This document shows, one piece after another, positions 10,019 to 21,435 of a stretch of 64,000 bases of DNA. Origin of the DNA: Azorinus chamasolen (taxonomy: Eukaryota > Mollusca > Bivalvia > Cardiida > Solecurtidae); NCBI GenBank assembly GCA_963576725.1, contig OY755240.1, forward strand, positions 30,585,932-30,649,931, read 5' to 3'. The number at the start of each line of letters is the position of its first letter. Position 1 is the stretch's first letter. The notes under the pieces are model-generated. The model saw only the letters and a program-made list of their open reading frames with translations. It had not been told where the DNA came from and ran no database searches. The translations under genes and the position numbers were made by a program.

Positions 10019-10326
10019 CATGGCACGTACTAATGTTTTGTTTGGATGTAAGCTATCGATATAAACTGACTAAAACATATTTATTTTGGGCATTGATATA
10101 AGTACATGTTTATTGTTTAAACTATTGACTTCAGACAAATGACAATTAATTTGACCTCGAAAAAAATCGCTGCACGGTTTCTTACCGAGAAAATATGTCC
10201 GAAAGTTGGTCAGTCCCGATAATAGGTCAGTCTCGAAATAATAAATTCCAAAATCCTTACTATACATTAGAATAAGAATACATTTATATTTTTCGTTTTC
10301 TAGGTATTGGCCTAATACGGATGGTA
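10019..10326. other. Spacer, no feature recognised
   Basis: AT-rich sequence with short frames only; no repeat family recognised. Confidence 0.4.
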
Positions 10327-10575
10327 ACCTATTTTCACTTGAAAATTATTAAATATTTCATGACCTGGTGGATCATTGTCAGAACCTGATAGTAAACTAT
10401 TGGCAGGAGATTTGAGAATTTATTTGGCCAAAGAAAGAACTAGAAATGTATCCAGCAAATACCATCAGCAAACAGAGCACATCCTGACCAGACAGTTCTT
10501 ACAGGAACTGTCTGATTTGGGTCTACTCTGTTTGCTAAAATACATCAAAAGGCATTTTATATGGGAAAGGGTTAA
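10327..10575 (+). mobile_element. TTAA MITE, J-related variant
   Basis: The right end TATGGGAAAGGG + TTAA (10572-10575) and hairpin CAGACAGTTCTTACAGG / AACTGTCTG with GCAAACAGAGCA arms are clear. The left arm differs from J and its terminus is uncertain. Confidence 0.65.
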
Positions 10576-10644
10576 GCATTCAACGAAATGGTTCTGAAAT
10601 CGGTAAGTGATTCAACTGTTGTATTGAAGCAGACAAAAGTTTAA

Positions 10645-10785
10645 TGGTGACAAAAGTAGAAGAAAAAACAGTCAAATAATATAACAAACGAACAATTAAA
10701 GTAGAAAACAGGCAAACAAAGTAGAAAACAGATAAATTAAGTAGAAAACAGACAAATAATTGAGGAAACAGACAAATAAAGTAAT
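10645..10785. repeat. Minisatellite, ~20 base unit
   Basis: About six imperfect tandem copies of a unit close to AAGTAGAAAACAGACAAAT. Purine-rich on the plus strand, which leaves a short open frame on the minus strand that is not a gene. Confidence 0.75.
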
Positions 10786-10911
10786 CTTTTAGCTTACTAT
10801 ACAATCTCTTGTTTCATTACTGCAACACAATTTATCAGATAGCTTTGTGAAGGAAGGACCCAAACAGATCATCAATACACTGACGATGCCTTGATATAAA
10901 ATGAAACCCTT

Positions 10912-11139
10912 TTAACCCATTACGTCATAGGCTATTTTTAGATACAACATCTTGGAATAAATCTACCGAAAAGGAGCATTAACTAGAGAAAAGTAAAATG
11001 TTATAATTTTGTAGTTTGAAACCATTGTGATAAATAGAGCATTTGCTCCAATAGGAGCAAATGCTCTATTTATCACAATGGTTTCTCAAAATTACTTTTA
11101 CAGAGTCGTCAAAAGTCGTCACTATGAGGGACTGGGTCA
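10912..11139 (+). mobile_element. B-family TTAA MITE
   Basis: TTAA (10912-10915) CCCATTACGTCATAGGC. The long hairpin GAAACCATTGTGATAAATAG...is perfect across GCTCCAATAGGAGC. The right end TATGAGGGACTGGG is degraded at TTAA (GTCAA). Confidence 0.85.
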
Positions 11140-11396
11140 AACTTGTTTTTCAGTAAAGGACGATTACTAGTGTGTATTAGGCAGGTGACTGCTTAATTCA
11201 GGAACTAATCTGTTTGAAACTCGGTCAATAATTTCCTAAAAGCTTGAATCGGAAGTGATCATACTGGCACCAGATGTAACTATCAGACAATGGGAAACAC
11301 ATCTTAATAATGAATTTCTTTCCATATAGGCTTAGATTGTAAATATAATTGTCATACAGCATTGCAGAAATATTTTGTGCATTACAGAAACATTCA

Positions 11397-11603
11397 TTAA
11401 CCTTTAGCCTGTTACGGGCGGAAGAGTGATTACTTATACAAACAGTTTGGACCCAGAGTACATGTAACTCGGCGTCTCATAGGGTCCGAACTGTTTGTCA
11501 CCCTGATTGCAGTTTGGTAGATAAACTGATTATAGCTTGAATTTTGAAAATATAGTTGGTGAAAATGTGTAAAGATAATTAGCTCAGCAGGCTAAAGGCT
11601 AAA
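11397..11603 (-). mobile_element. C-family TTAA MITE, inverted
   Basis: TTAA (11397-11400) CCTTTAGCCTGTTACGGGCG ... GCTCAGCAGGCTAAAGG. The hairpin is eroded (GAGTACATGTAACTCGGCG). Confidence 0.8.
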
Positions 11604-12230
11604 ACACTATCAAAATTTAGAATGTGTGTTTCTCGCTTCCTGGATAAACGGGGATTTTTGAATTGTAAGCAGTGTAGACACAGATCAGTCGCAACGGCGC
11701 AGACATGGCATGTGGTCAGGACTTGTACTATTTGTCACGTACGTCAGAATATGTAGTAATTTGTTCCCTATCTTTCGATATGGCATCAATTTGGAGCACA
11801 TACCTCAAGTCATCTGGTGGCATCTGATCTGGTTCTCAGCTGTTTGCAGTGCTGTAAGACCGCGTTTTCCCTGACATCATCTCAGATTGATATACGTCTT
11901 TGCATGTCGATTGAAAGACACAATGTCAGCTGTTTATATTTAAGATGTGTTATTCCTTTTGACGTAACTACTCCTATCAGATGAGATAAGTATGATATTG
12001 TCAATAATGGACTTTTGGTTAAAAAGAGTTTTTTTCTTAATATGTTGCTTTTAAGGCATTAATTAAGATTAGCGGCAAACCACCGTGACCTTCGTATTAA
12101 ATGTTTTGTAAATTGTCATATTATGATATTGTCTTTCTCGAATTATTCTTTAATCGGTAGTAAAGGTTTCAATGATAGATATATTCGTTGATCTATTATC
12201 TCTTATTATCAGGACAAATACGCATTACAT
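11604..12230. other. Spacer with eroded MITE cores
   Basis: Scraps of a hairpin core appear near 11665-11745 and 11780-11850 (CATCTGATCTGG...CAGCTGTTTGCA). Neither has termini. No gene is seen. Confidence 0.4.
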
Positions 12231-12495
12231 ATAACCCTTTACTCTATGAATATTCATGTAAGAAATAAATGCATCATGAATATTAATTAGATTAATTATA
12301 ATAATAGCACATGGACACGTGAATCTTTGGCCATTTGAATAAATCTACCAAAAAGGAACATTAACTAGAGAAAAGGAACGTTTTAGAATGTTGTAGTCTA
12401 AAACCATTGTGATAAATTGAGCATTAGCTCCTATAGGACTTTCAAAGTGACTTTCACAGAGTCGTTAAAGCTGTCAATATGAGGGAATGTGTTAA
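12231..12495 (-). mobile_element. Chimeric A/B TTAA MITE
   Basis: The left part is inverted A (CCCTTTACTCTATGAATATT ... GAATCTTTGGCCAT). At about 12336 it switches to B sequence (TTGAATAAATCTACC ... GAAACC-type hairpin arm) and ends GAGGGAATGTG + TTAA (12492-12495). The switch is internal, with no extra TTAA or TA at the junction. Confidence 0.75.
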
Positions 12496-12648
12496 CATAT
12501 CAGACTGGTGACTAGGAAATAGTTAAACTATCAGAGAGTAATTTCACCAGTAAATCACGTTGACGTGAAACTATTCAATAAATTCTGAGACATGTACATT
12601 AACCATTTAATGCTTAATTACCAAAACTAATCATTTCAAACAGTCAAA

Positions 12649-12897
12649 TTAACCATTTCCCTGTTCTATGTTTATACCAAATTACGATGCATATTGAATA
12701 TTCATGGACAACATAGTTATAATGAAATATGGAAGGTTGAACATTGTAGCAATTATAGAAATATAGAAAGAAATATATCAAATTCCAATAACAAATACAG
12801 CAGACCCTGATCAGACGGCTCATATAGGAGCCGTCTGATCTGGGTCTACTCTGTTTGCAAATGCGTAAAAACACGTTTATGTTAGGGAAAGGGTTAA
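12649..12897 (+). mobile_element. J-family TTAA MITE, complete
   Basis: TTAA at 12649-12652 and 12894-12897. Left CCATTTCCCTGTTCTATG, right TTAGGGAAAGGG. Hairpin GACGGCTCATATAGGAGCCG with the T.T mismatch. Confidence 0.9.
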
Positions 12898-13392
12898 GCA
12901 TGTTCTAGGGTGCAATATATAATATAATTATGCACTTACAATATGAAAAGTGTAAACGTGTTTGCTGTTTCTGATCGAGAATATATCTGTGTACAAAGTG
13001 TATAGCCCTGTGTACAAATTAATAACCACCATACAGCTCCCCAAATACGAGTATTGGTGCTTAAGTGTTTATCTATTGATTCATACAGAGTATTTCAATG
13101 GGTGCAACTATATATGGTATGGTTTTGAAGAACTGAGCAGCATCGATAGGTCGTCATAACACGACATTATAGTTGGAGGGAAACTATAATTAGAGCTGGG
13201 ATCTTAGAATAGTTTGCTTGAGTGTGTACTCATTTTCAAGCATCTGGTTGGTTCAATTTGGACCGAAACTGAGTGAAAATATGACTAACTAGATATATGA
13301 GATTGAACTCGGGTCCAAAGTAAGGAATTGTGTAACCCTGCCATGGGGTTTTGCCTCGGGATTATAATACTTTTCTGAACCTTTTTCCTCAT
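12898..13392. other. Spacer, no feature recognised
   Basis: No repeat family or gene motif could be identified on either strand. Confidence 0.4.
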
Positions 13393-13616
13393 TTAACCCT
13401 CTCACCACCAATGTCGCAAACATGCGCCACGAAAAATAGTGCAATCAAGGCGGCGTCTGATCAGGTACTTCACTTTTTGTCTCAAATTCTATTTCTATAT
13501 CTGTGCTTTATTCCTTTGAAATTTGCATTTATTTATCTCATTTCCTTATTTTACCAAATGATTTAACAAAAGTGGTTTGCAGACGACAGTTAGAAATTTG
13601 ACGTCGAAAGGGTTAA
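13393..13616 (-). mobile_element. I-family TTAA MITE, inverted
   Basis: TTAA (13393-13396) CCCTCTCACCACCAATG ... GACGTCGAAAGGG TTAA (13613-13616). The inner block AATTCTATTTCTATATCTG ... CAAATGATTTAAC matches the inverse of 34910-35147. Half of the hairpin is lost. Confidence 0.75.
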
Positions 13617-13794
13617 ACGCCTATTCACGCATTTACAAACATAGAAACCGTCTGATCACGGTCTGTTCTATTTGTGTTTGACATGATATAGATATGAACC
13701 TACACTTTTGTGAAAGTTTACATTGTAAAACATGAGCTAATAAATAATCATATTGTTATTATTTTCTTTTATGAAAACTGGACAGGTGAAGGGT
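13617..13794 (+). mobile_element. A-family MITE without its left end
   Basis: Begins ACGCCTATTCACGCATTTAC directly at the TTAA of the I element. It continues through CCGTCTGATCACGGTCTG to GACAGGTGAAGGG. The left hairpin arm is missing. Confidence 0.6.
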
Positions 13795-14478
13795 AAAGAT
13801 TGAGCGTGAGTTCAATACGAAGCATCTGACTGACTGACAAGATGCTTGATCTAATGACGTCAAACTAAAGCAAAACGTCTGGTCTCCTTACCTCTGGGTC
13901 TGGACGTTCAGTTATAACTGCATCATGATGATTATGATAAACAACTTACAAGTTTTGAAATATATAAAACGTATTCTTACATCAGTTGTATTCATACATA
14001 ATTCGTTTTGGTTTCCACCACCAAAAAACCCCACAAACTTTAGAACATATCCTTTGGCAATACAAAAAAAACGTGTTTATTTTCATATTGGAAGGCTACA
14101 TTTCTTGCACGGTTTTATGTATAAGTACATCCATTCGACACATACGACAATAAACATAAGACAATTTGTCTGATCGAAAGAATCTCGCCTGTCTGAATTA
14201 CAGTTTAGTTTGATTTATAGCTCTGATATTGACTGTTAGTTTCTTCAGCTACGTTACGTTACTAGGATTATTGTGGGACACTTTACAGCTTTATATTCCG
14301 TTCCACACCTAGTGCAATTAGACGTTTCAATTATGTCTGAGAAAATCGGAATAGGTGCGAGAAAATATCTAATATAATATCCTTTGATTTGCAGAAATAT
14401 CACAGATTGTATACCAATCATTGTACGAGTCCTGTAGCAGCCCTCTGAGCAGGGTCTTCTTTGTAAACTTGTGAAATA
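13795..14478. other. Spacer with an eroded core
   Basis: A trace of a hairpin (GAGTCCTGTAGCAGCCCTC, GGGTCTTCTTTGTAAAC) is at 14428-14470. Nothing else is recognisable. Confidence 0.4.
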
Positions 14479-14691
14479 CAGTAGAACCCCTCTAATACGA
14501 CCACTTAATGAATAAACATGGGTGTCTTTATAAGCAGGTGGTTGCTTAATGCATGACAAAAGTAATGCAGAAAGCTCCTCTAGGAGCTTCTTTAGTACTT
14601 TTGTCCTGCAATAAGTACCACCTGCCTCTAGCACCCAGAATTATACATATTTTAGGTGGTCGCATTAGCGGAGATTTTCTGTAATATATAG
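14479..14691 (+). mobile_element. D-family TA MITE, complete
   Basis: TA 14477-14478 and 14692-14693. CAGTAGAACCCCTCTAATAC ... GCGGAGATTTTCTG; long central palindrome around GAAAGCTCCTCTAGGAGC. Confidence 0.85.
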
Positions 14692-15175
14692 TTAAACTTC
14701 GATATCTCGAAATTCAGGGGACCTTACACATTATTTCGAGATACGAGATGTTCGAATCATCCGAATTCTAATCTGGACAATATCTCAAGTTCAAAGCTTA
14801 AATTTAGGTCTAAAGTAATTGCTGACGGTTCTTGCACACAACACTACTATTAGAACTCAGAGAAATATACAACAATTGTATAATCTGTGTAATTGTTTAG
14901 TCTTGAAGCGGCTGTGATTAAGTTTTAATCATCGCATGTCAATCTTTCTAAATAGTTCATTATATAGTCAGTTTCTAAATTAGCTATTCTATTTGACTGA
15001 TTATGCCAAGAGCAAAAATTAAAGACACGTAGTACTTTATACCAATATCGTTATTTCTCCGACAATTCCGATGTTTTGACTATTTATTAAAATCGTCACA
15101 ACACAGGGTTGCGTGGAGAAATACAGGAGCTATTCTTGAAACTGAACAGAGTTACAGATAAAAGTACGTACCAAG
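14692..15175. mobile_element. F-like left end and diverged body
   Basis: AGTTAAACTTCGATATCTCG and AGGGGACC at 14692-14730 match the F left end. No F right end was found, so the remainder may be decayed F or unrelated. Confidence 0.4.
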
Positions 15176-15246
15176 CCCTACGTTGTGACCACTCTTTAGA
15201 ATCGTCTCCTCGAGACGATTCTAAAGAGTGGTCACATCATAGGGTT
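15176..15246. repeat. E-core palindrome
   Basis: CCTACGTTGTGACCACTC and its complement flank TTAGAATCGTCTCCTCGAGA. The same stem sits at the centre of the three E elements, which have a different loop (CACAAAGTG). E terminal sequences are absent here. Confidence 0.7.
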
Positions 15247-15419
15247 TGGTTGAGAAATTAAGAAGTTATTCTTGAAAAAGATTCAATTTACGCTTGCTGA
15301 ACAGTATATGTCACGGATCGAATATGTAACACGTATGTGATATATTCGACCGTAAAACACATGCTCAGTATGACAGTAAAAAAAAGAATAAACATACGTT
15401 GTAATATAAAGCAATTACC

Positions 15420-15910
15420 ATCATTCACCATCAGCACCATCATCATCATCTTCACCATCATCCCCTCTTCCTCCCCTTCCTCCTCCTTATCATAATCATG
15501 ATCATGATGATGATCATCATCACCACCACCACCATCATGATCATCATCATCATCATCATGCTCATCATCATCATCATAATGATCATCATCATCATCAACA
15601 TCATCACCATCACCGCCACCTTGATCATAATTAGTATAATCAGCATCATGGGTGTCGTCATCATCATCATTACGACCAGAATCGCAATCGTTATCATGAT
15701 GCCAACAATCATCATCAGCAGCATTATCATCAGTATCATCTTTATCATCTTCTTTGTCATCAACACCGTCACCAATCGCCATCATCATTGCCATCATCAT
15801 CAACATCATCGCCATCGTAACCAGCCTCACGGTCACTATCATCTCCAAAAACATCATCCTTGTTACGACCATTATCATCAACAACAACTTCATCATCAAA
15901 TTCAGCTTAT
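15420..15910. repeat. Degenerate (ATC)n tract
   Basis: About 490 bases dominated by ATC/CAT triplets with interruptions. This explains the long low-complexity Met/Asp/Ile/His-rich frames on both strands, which should not be called genes. Confidence 0.95.
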
Positions 15911-16012
15911 CACCATTTTATTTAGCGCTCTTGTTGGTGTTTCTGCATAACTAAAAGTGACTTTCAGTTCATGTGGAATCTTATTCAACAAACGAAAGTT
16001 TCATAACTGTAA

Positions 16013-16640
16013 TAAACAAGAAGCTGATATAGCTGTGAACAGTGATTTCAACGAATTAAACAGCATTGTCATACATGTAATTTTTATATAATAACGATGT
16101 CATACATGTAATTATTTACATGTAAACATATTTGTATAGTTTCATGTGACTACCTCTATTTGCCATTTTAATATCACTGTCGCAAATATGTAATGTTGAT
16201 AACATACCAGTTTTTGCACTCATACGCAAATGAACAGAAAGCTGATATAACCATGAACAGTGATTTCAAAGAACTAAACAACATTGTCATACATGTAAGT
16301 TCATTAAGCATATTTCCACAGTTTCATGTGACTTCATTTTGTGCCATTTTAATATCGCAATCGCAAATATGTATTGTCGATAACATACAAGTTAATGACA
16401 CTCATATACAAATAAACAGGAAACTGATATAACTCTGAACAGTGATTTCAAAGAAATAAACGACATTGTCATACATGTTATTTCTATATAACAGCGATGT
16501 CATAGTAACTGTTGTTTTAAACATACGCTTTTGAACAGTTTCATTTGACTACATTTATTGGTCATTTTAATATCACTGCCACAAATAGGTAATGTCGATA
16601 ACATCATACCAGTTAGTGCCACTCATAAGCAAACGAAGTC
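16013..16640. repeat. Three ~200 base tandem units
   Basis: Each unit repeats AACAGTGATTTCAA, CATTGTCATACATGT, GTTTCATGTGACT, CATTTTAATATC and ATAACATAC in order. Units start near 16013, 16229 and 16414. Copies are clearly diverged. Confidence 0.85.
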
Positions 16641-17094
16641 AGGCATTTGTCCACCTTTGGTCTTTTATTATCTGTTTAATGGCTAATATGAGACCACTGT
16701 TTCTATATGCCTTCATAAGCAGAAAACGAACACTGACCGGATTTCGATTATTTCTAATACGTGTTTTTTTTAAAACAGATAACAATTGATAAATGTGACT
16801 AATTCGTTGCCATTTTCCTGTATTGTGTCCACTTTGTGGGTGTAACATTTTAGTTTTGGTGAGCATATAAAATCTGAAGCCACACGAATATATCACATTT
16901 TATGTAACAAAGTCGTTTGATGCACGTGTCATTTTCAACCGAATAATTATCACACGTGTGACATATTCGGTCGAATTTTTCACTCGTGTTACATATTCGA
17001 TCCGTGACATATACAGTTCAACATATGCATCTTAGCTGGATCTCTGCAAAAAACAGTTTGAATATCACTTACTCGGGTCTCGATATCCGCGACG

Positions 17095-17212
17095 AGGCTT
17101 TCATTTGAAAAAAGCTTTGATCCAGATGAATACCCATGGAATCTCATCAGGATCCACCCTGTCTCACACTCGGTCAATACTTTCTCAATCAATATTGCAC
17201 CAGATCCAAGGT
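17095..17212. mobile_element. M-type MITE fragment
   Basis: CTTTGATCCAGATGA ... CTCATCAGGATCC, ACACTCGGTCAATA, TGCACCAGATCCAAGG. The same order is found at 23015-23170, 45790-45900 and 54946-55080. Termini are not resolved. Confidence 0.5.
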
Positions 17213-17285
17213 ACATGTATACGTCATACAGGAAACACCACATAAAACACACACAGCCGCCCGGACAGCACCACAACAAAAACAA

Positions 17286-18127
17286 TTAGAACTATAATGG
17301 CATCCTTGATTGCAAATCCAAGTTTGTTACATCCAACTACCCATGTCAGAGGACCAAATGACAAAAATACTCAAGGTTCAAGTTGAGAAAATTCTGTAAT
17401 TGGCTGGCACTAAGCACAGGTTATGTTTGTCTTGCACATGTACTATTCATGTTTAGTATGTATGGCAAGTATCAATTCAATAAGTTTCAAAATGAAGGAG
17501 GAGTTTGTGACACCAACTCCCTATGTTTCATGCAAAAATGACAAAAGAATACTCAAAGTTCAGGGGGAGATAATTCTGCAATTGCCAGCAGTAAACACAT
17601 GATATTTGCGTCTTGCATATCTACTATTCATGGTTATTATGTGTACAATATATAAATTAGATAATTTTAAAACTGAAGGAGAGGTTTGCGACACCAACTC
17701 CCCATGCTTCATGCAAAAATGACAGAAATACTCAAAGTTCAAGGGGAAATAATTCCGCAATGCCCAGCGCTAAACACGTCAAAATTATGTCATGCTCATC
17801 TACCATTTATGGTTATTATGTGTACCAAATATACACTGACTAACATTCAGATTGATGGAGGAGCTCGCGACACCATCTACTCATGTGTCATGTAAAACTG
17901 ACAAAAAATAGTAGTAAACACATGAAAATTACGTCTTGTACATTATACCATTTATGGTTATTATGTATACCGAATATACATTCAGTAACTTTAAAACTGA
18001 AAGAGGAGTTCGCGATACCAACTGTCAATGTTCAAATGCGGACGGACCGACGGACCGACGGACCGACCGGCCGCTGGACAGGGTGATTCCAATATACTCC
18101 CTCAAACAAGTTTGCGTGGGTATAATA
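17286..18127 (+). mobile_element. Pearl-like non-autonomous Helitron 1
   Basis: About four and a half tandem units of ~180 bases, anchored by GACACCAACTCC at 17508, 17690 and 17868. They are followed by a (GGACCGAC)n tract (18039-18075) and then GGACAGGGTGATTCCAATAT. A terminal hairpin follows (CCCTCAAAC AA GTTTGCGTGGG) and the end is GTATAA. This architecture is that of bivalve pearl elements. It interrupts the retroelement tail between ACCACAAC and AATGTACAT. Confidence 0.75.
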
Positions 18128-18503
18128 AATGTACATGCATATCAAAATACACAAAGAGACGTACAGGCATTACAGACAAACAATAGGGGGAATATGGAAG
18201 TACCGCCTTGGAACGATCAGTGACAACCGTTTATGGGGCGCCTATCCTCACACTTATTCCTTCCCCACCCTAAAAGACAAACAGTGTAAATAAACGTACC
18301 CCCTCTCCGACTAATCTACAACAACCGCGATGGCAAATACAGTGGTAAAGTGCATGTAAAACGAAAACATACTTAAGTGAAACAAACTAAATCATTCCAT
18401 CGCCAGTGTACTCAATGATTGAGCCGCAAACAAAGTAACTGTAGAAAAGTAACAAAGGGCACGATAATAACGAGTACAAATATCCGACGTCCTCCTTCCG
18501 GAT

Positions 18504-18686
18504 TTAACCCATTCCCTCATAGGCTATTTTTAGATACATCCTCATTGTATAAATCTACCGAAAAGGAGCATTAACTAAAGAAAAGGAAACTTTTAGAATT
18601 GTGTAGTTCTGAAACCATTGTGATAAATAGAGCATTTGCTCATTAGGAGCAAATGATCTATTTATCACAATGGTTTCACAAAGTGA
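18504..18686 (+). mobile_element. B-family MITE, right end deleted
   Basis: TTAA (18504-18507) CCCATTCCCTCATAGGC with intact hairpin. It stops at CACAAAGTGA, where retroelement sequence (GAGTACTAAGCC) resumes. Confidence 0.8.
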
Positions 18687-19209
18687 GAGTACTAAGCCTT
18701 TGCTGTCGGAGTACTTGAAAAGAGGACAGCGTGATTGCCAACTGTAAACGGATTGACTACCAGACATACAGTATGTCGTAGTACTATAGGATCATGTCCA
18801 CTTTTAATGAAATGCTTGACATATTTGATAAACAAAGTGGGAAAATGGGTATGTCCAATAATTACATCACCATGAAATATTCAAGATGTGAAATACCGTG
18901 TCGCAGCAGAGCCTTAAGATTACACACTTGCTAATAATTGAGAGATATCGATGGTAAAAAATAGAGAATGTTTTTTCTTAGTTTACGATATCTGTATCCT
19001 TGCTTAAGCAGCTTTTCATGTAAAATGAGATTTCGGCTGCTTAAATCGTCAACAGAAGAACAAGCTCTAGCGAGGCGAATAAGGATATGTAAACCCTGTA
19101 AGATGGGACACGATGAACATCTCCGTCAAGATGAGGATTGCAATATGAGTTTGATATGTCCATTTATATTCTACAAACGTGCTACTCCGTATGCTGGTAT
19201 TCACTTTCT

Positions 19210-19437
19210 TTAACACATTACCTCATATGCTATTTTAGATCCAACCTCTTTGAATAAATCTACCGAAAAGGAGCATTAACTAGAGAAAAGGAAAAATTTA
19301 GATGTTTGTAGTTTGAAACCATTGTGATAAATAGAGTATTTGCTCCTATAGGAGCAAATGCTCTATTTGTCACAATGGTTTTACAAAGTGACTTTTACAG
19401 AGTCGTCAAAAGTCGTCAATATGAGGGAATGGCTTAA
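19210..19437 (+). mobile_element. B-family TTAA MITE, complete
   Basis: TTAA 19210-19213 and 19434-19437; hairpin centre GCTCCTATAGGAGC; right end TATGAGGGAATGGC. Confidence 0.9.
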
Positions 19438-19523
19438 CACGATAATAACCAATGCAATGCCTTTTTCCCCGAGTAATTATTGTTCTAGTATCACACGAAT
19501 AGTTTACTACTTGGGCGTAACTA

Positions 19524-19751
19524 TTAACCTATTACCTCATAGGCTATTTTTAAATACAACATCTTTGAATAAATCTACTGAAAAGGAGCATTAACTAGAG
19601 AAAAGGAAAATTTAAGAAATTGTAGTTTGAAACCATTATGATAAATAGAGCATTTACTCCTATAGGAGCAAATGCTCTATTTATCACAATGGTTTCACAA
19701 AGTGGCTTTAAAAGAGTCGTCAAAAGTCGTCAATATGAGGGAATGGATTAA
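19524..19751 (+). mobile_element. B-family TTAA MITE, complete
   Basis: TTAA 19524-19527 and 19748-19751. Same orientation as the copy 86 bases upstream but with different private changes, so not an obvious tandem copy. Confidence 0.9.
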
Positions 19752-19965
19752 GCCGTCCACGGCCATAGATAAATTTATACATACATGTAGATATTTGAAA
19801 TACTAAAATCATCCTTTCTCCTCCAAAACATATGATGTAATCATCCCTTAGAACTGGAACAGTTCTATGAAGATCGTATGTGTATGTGTCAGTGTAAATT
19901 TCAGTTTTGCTTCTGATGTTGATGTGCACTTTCTTTGTTATTTCCAAATTTCCCGTCGAACCTCT

Positions 19966-20180
19966 ATTCTAACTCCATGCCCATTCCGCCTTTCTACGTC
20001 TTTGCAAGCAGAGTAGACCCAGGCTAGTCTGTTCTGTTTGCTTATGATATAAACAATATGACTCTACAGTTCTGCCATTGCCAAAAATTCCTGTGGCCAA
20101 GTGCAATTTTAACAATTAATGTAACTAATATTCATAATGTGATTATTTCTTACATGAACATTCATGGAGTAAAGGGTTAA
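19966..20180 (+). mobile_element. A-family MITE, hairpin deleted
   Basis: ACTCCATGCCCATTCCGCC, CAGAGTAGACCCAGGCTAGTC (stem lost), full right arm, GGAGTAAAGGG + TTAA (20177-20180). Confidence 0.75.
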
Positions 20181-20361
20181 TGCATTTCGATAACATTACT
20201 AAAATCACAATGAGTGCATTGTAATATCAATGGTGTTGTTAAATACACAGCTAGAATGATAATGTTAAAGTTTGGATTAATTTAAGCGCATTCGTCGAAT
20301 AGAAACATTCCATAAAAGGTATTCATAAAAGGTATTCCATACAGTATAGTTACGCATTATA

Positions 20362-20566
20362 CAGTAAAACCCCGCTAATGCGACCACTTAATAAACAACC
20401 ATTGGTGTCGTTTAAAGCAGGTGGTTGCTTAATGCAGGACAAAAGTAATGCAGAAAGCTCCTCTGGGAGCTTTCTGCATTACTTTTGTCCTGCATTAAGC
20501 TACCACCTGCATCTAGTACCCAGAATTATACCTCTTTTAGGTGGTCGCATTAGCGGGGTTTTACTG
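20362..20566 (+). mobile_element. D-family TA MITE, type copy
   Basis: 205 bases between TA 20360-20361 and 20567-20568. Ends CAGTAAAACCCCGCTAATGC and GCATTAGCGGGGTTTTACTG are a perfect 20 base inverted repeat. The ~90 base inner palindrome runs from AGCAGGTGGTTGC to ACCACCTGC around CTCCTCTGGGAG. Looks young. Confidence 0.92.
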
Positions 20567-20874
20567 TATATGCATTAAGCTCTAATTCTAACATGTCGAC
20601 CCTGCTGGATCTTTATCAAAGGCTCAAGAAAAATTCTCCACATTCTAAGCATTCAAATCCCATCTTTACTGCAAAGTAACATCGGAATTAATCTATGATT
20701 CCACTTTTCTTTTTTATTGTGTTCTTTGAAGGAAGTCCTATAGTGTCGAATATTAGAATGAAAGCTTAATGCATATTGCATTTTAAGTGATCGTACTATT
20801 TCGGTTATTGCTGTTAAATCAAACAGGAACAGAACTGCCTCAAAATCTATATACATGTAATAACACAATAACGA

Positions 20875-21128
20875 TTAAACCTTTATTCCATAAATACGCT
20901 TTTCCACGCCGTTGCAAACAGAGTAGACCAAGATCAGATGGCTTCTGTAGTAGCCGTCTGATCAGGGTCTGCTCTGTGTGCTCATGAAATAATATAGATA
21001 TGATTCATTCTACAGTTTCTAAGTTTCTTCCATGACTTAAAATGCCATTGTCCCTGTATAAAAATGATCTAATAAGTGTTTATGGTGGCATTATTTCCTA
21101 CTCGAATATTCATAAAGTAAAGGGTTAA
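20875..21128 (+). mobile_element. A-family TTAA MITE, complete
   Basis: TTAA 20875-20878 and 21125-21128; left end ACCTTTATTCCATAAATACG; hairpin with A.A mismatch. Confidence 0.88.
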
Positions 21129-21435
21129 AAACTTCCAAAGAGAAGGATATTCTATATAATATTGTGTGCTTAATCAGTTTCCGTTCTCGTTATAGTTTGC
21201 ACTACTGGCATGTCGGGCGTAATAATGCACACCTTAATTTCAGCAGTACCAAAGGGTTTAATTATTGGATGAACAAAGACAAAAATCAATACAAGTAATT
21301 GTTTCTTTCACGAGAATAATCGGAATAATCAGGCCCATAATGTTATCAGTAGTAATCTGTTTGAAGGCACTGAAACATATTCAGTTTCAAATTGGGATTA
21401 ATTGTCAAGAACGGATTGCAAATCCATTACAATTA

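Larger units (their letters stand above)
15298..17020. mobile_element. 1.7 kb TIR-bounded element
   Basis: TGAACAGTATATGTCACGG at 15298 recurs inverted at 17020 (CCGTGACATATACAGTTCA). The inverted match extends ~50 bases through CGAATATGTAACACG and ATTCGACCG. Inside are an (ATC)n tract (15420-15910) and three ~200 base tandem units (16013-16640). No transposase frame is seen. It is probably a non-autonomous DNA transposon; the superfamily is not assignable and a target duplication is not evident. Confidence 0.6.
17213..19090 (-). mobile_element. Retroelement 3' region, split by two insertions
   Basis: Read on the minus strand, 19085-18690 matches the RT-tail segment at 56985-57330 (+). 18470-18300 matches 57430-57590, and 18290-17213 matches 58578-58828. 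The host is interrupted by a B MITE (18504-18686) and a pearl-like Helitron (17286-18127). All frames are broken. The protein segment resembles C-terminal tails of animal retroelement polyproteins; the exact clade is uncertain. Confidence 0.6.

Noticed and set aside
15288..15954. Long Met/Asp/His-rich and Ile-rich open frames on both strands
   Set aside because: They are translations of a degenerate (ATC)n tract; no start context, domain or codon bias supports a gene.
18968..19213. 81-codon frame
   Set aside because: Antisense to the decayed retroelement tail shared with 56985-57330.
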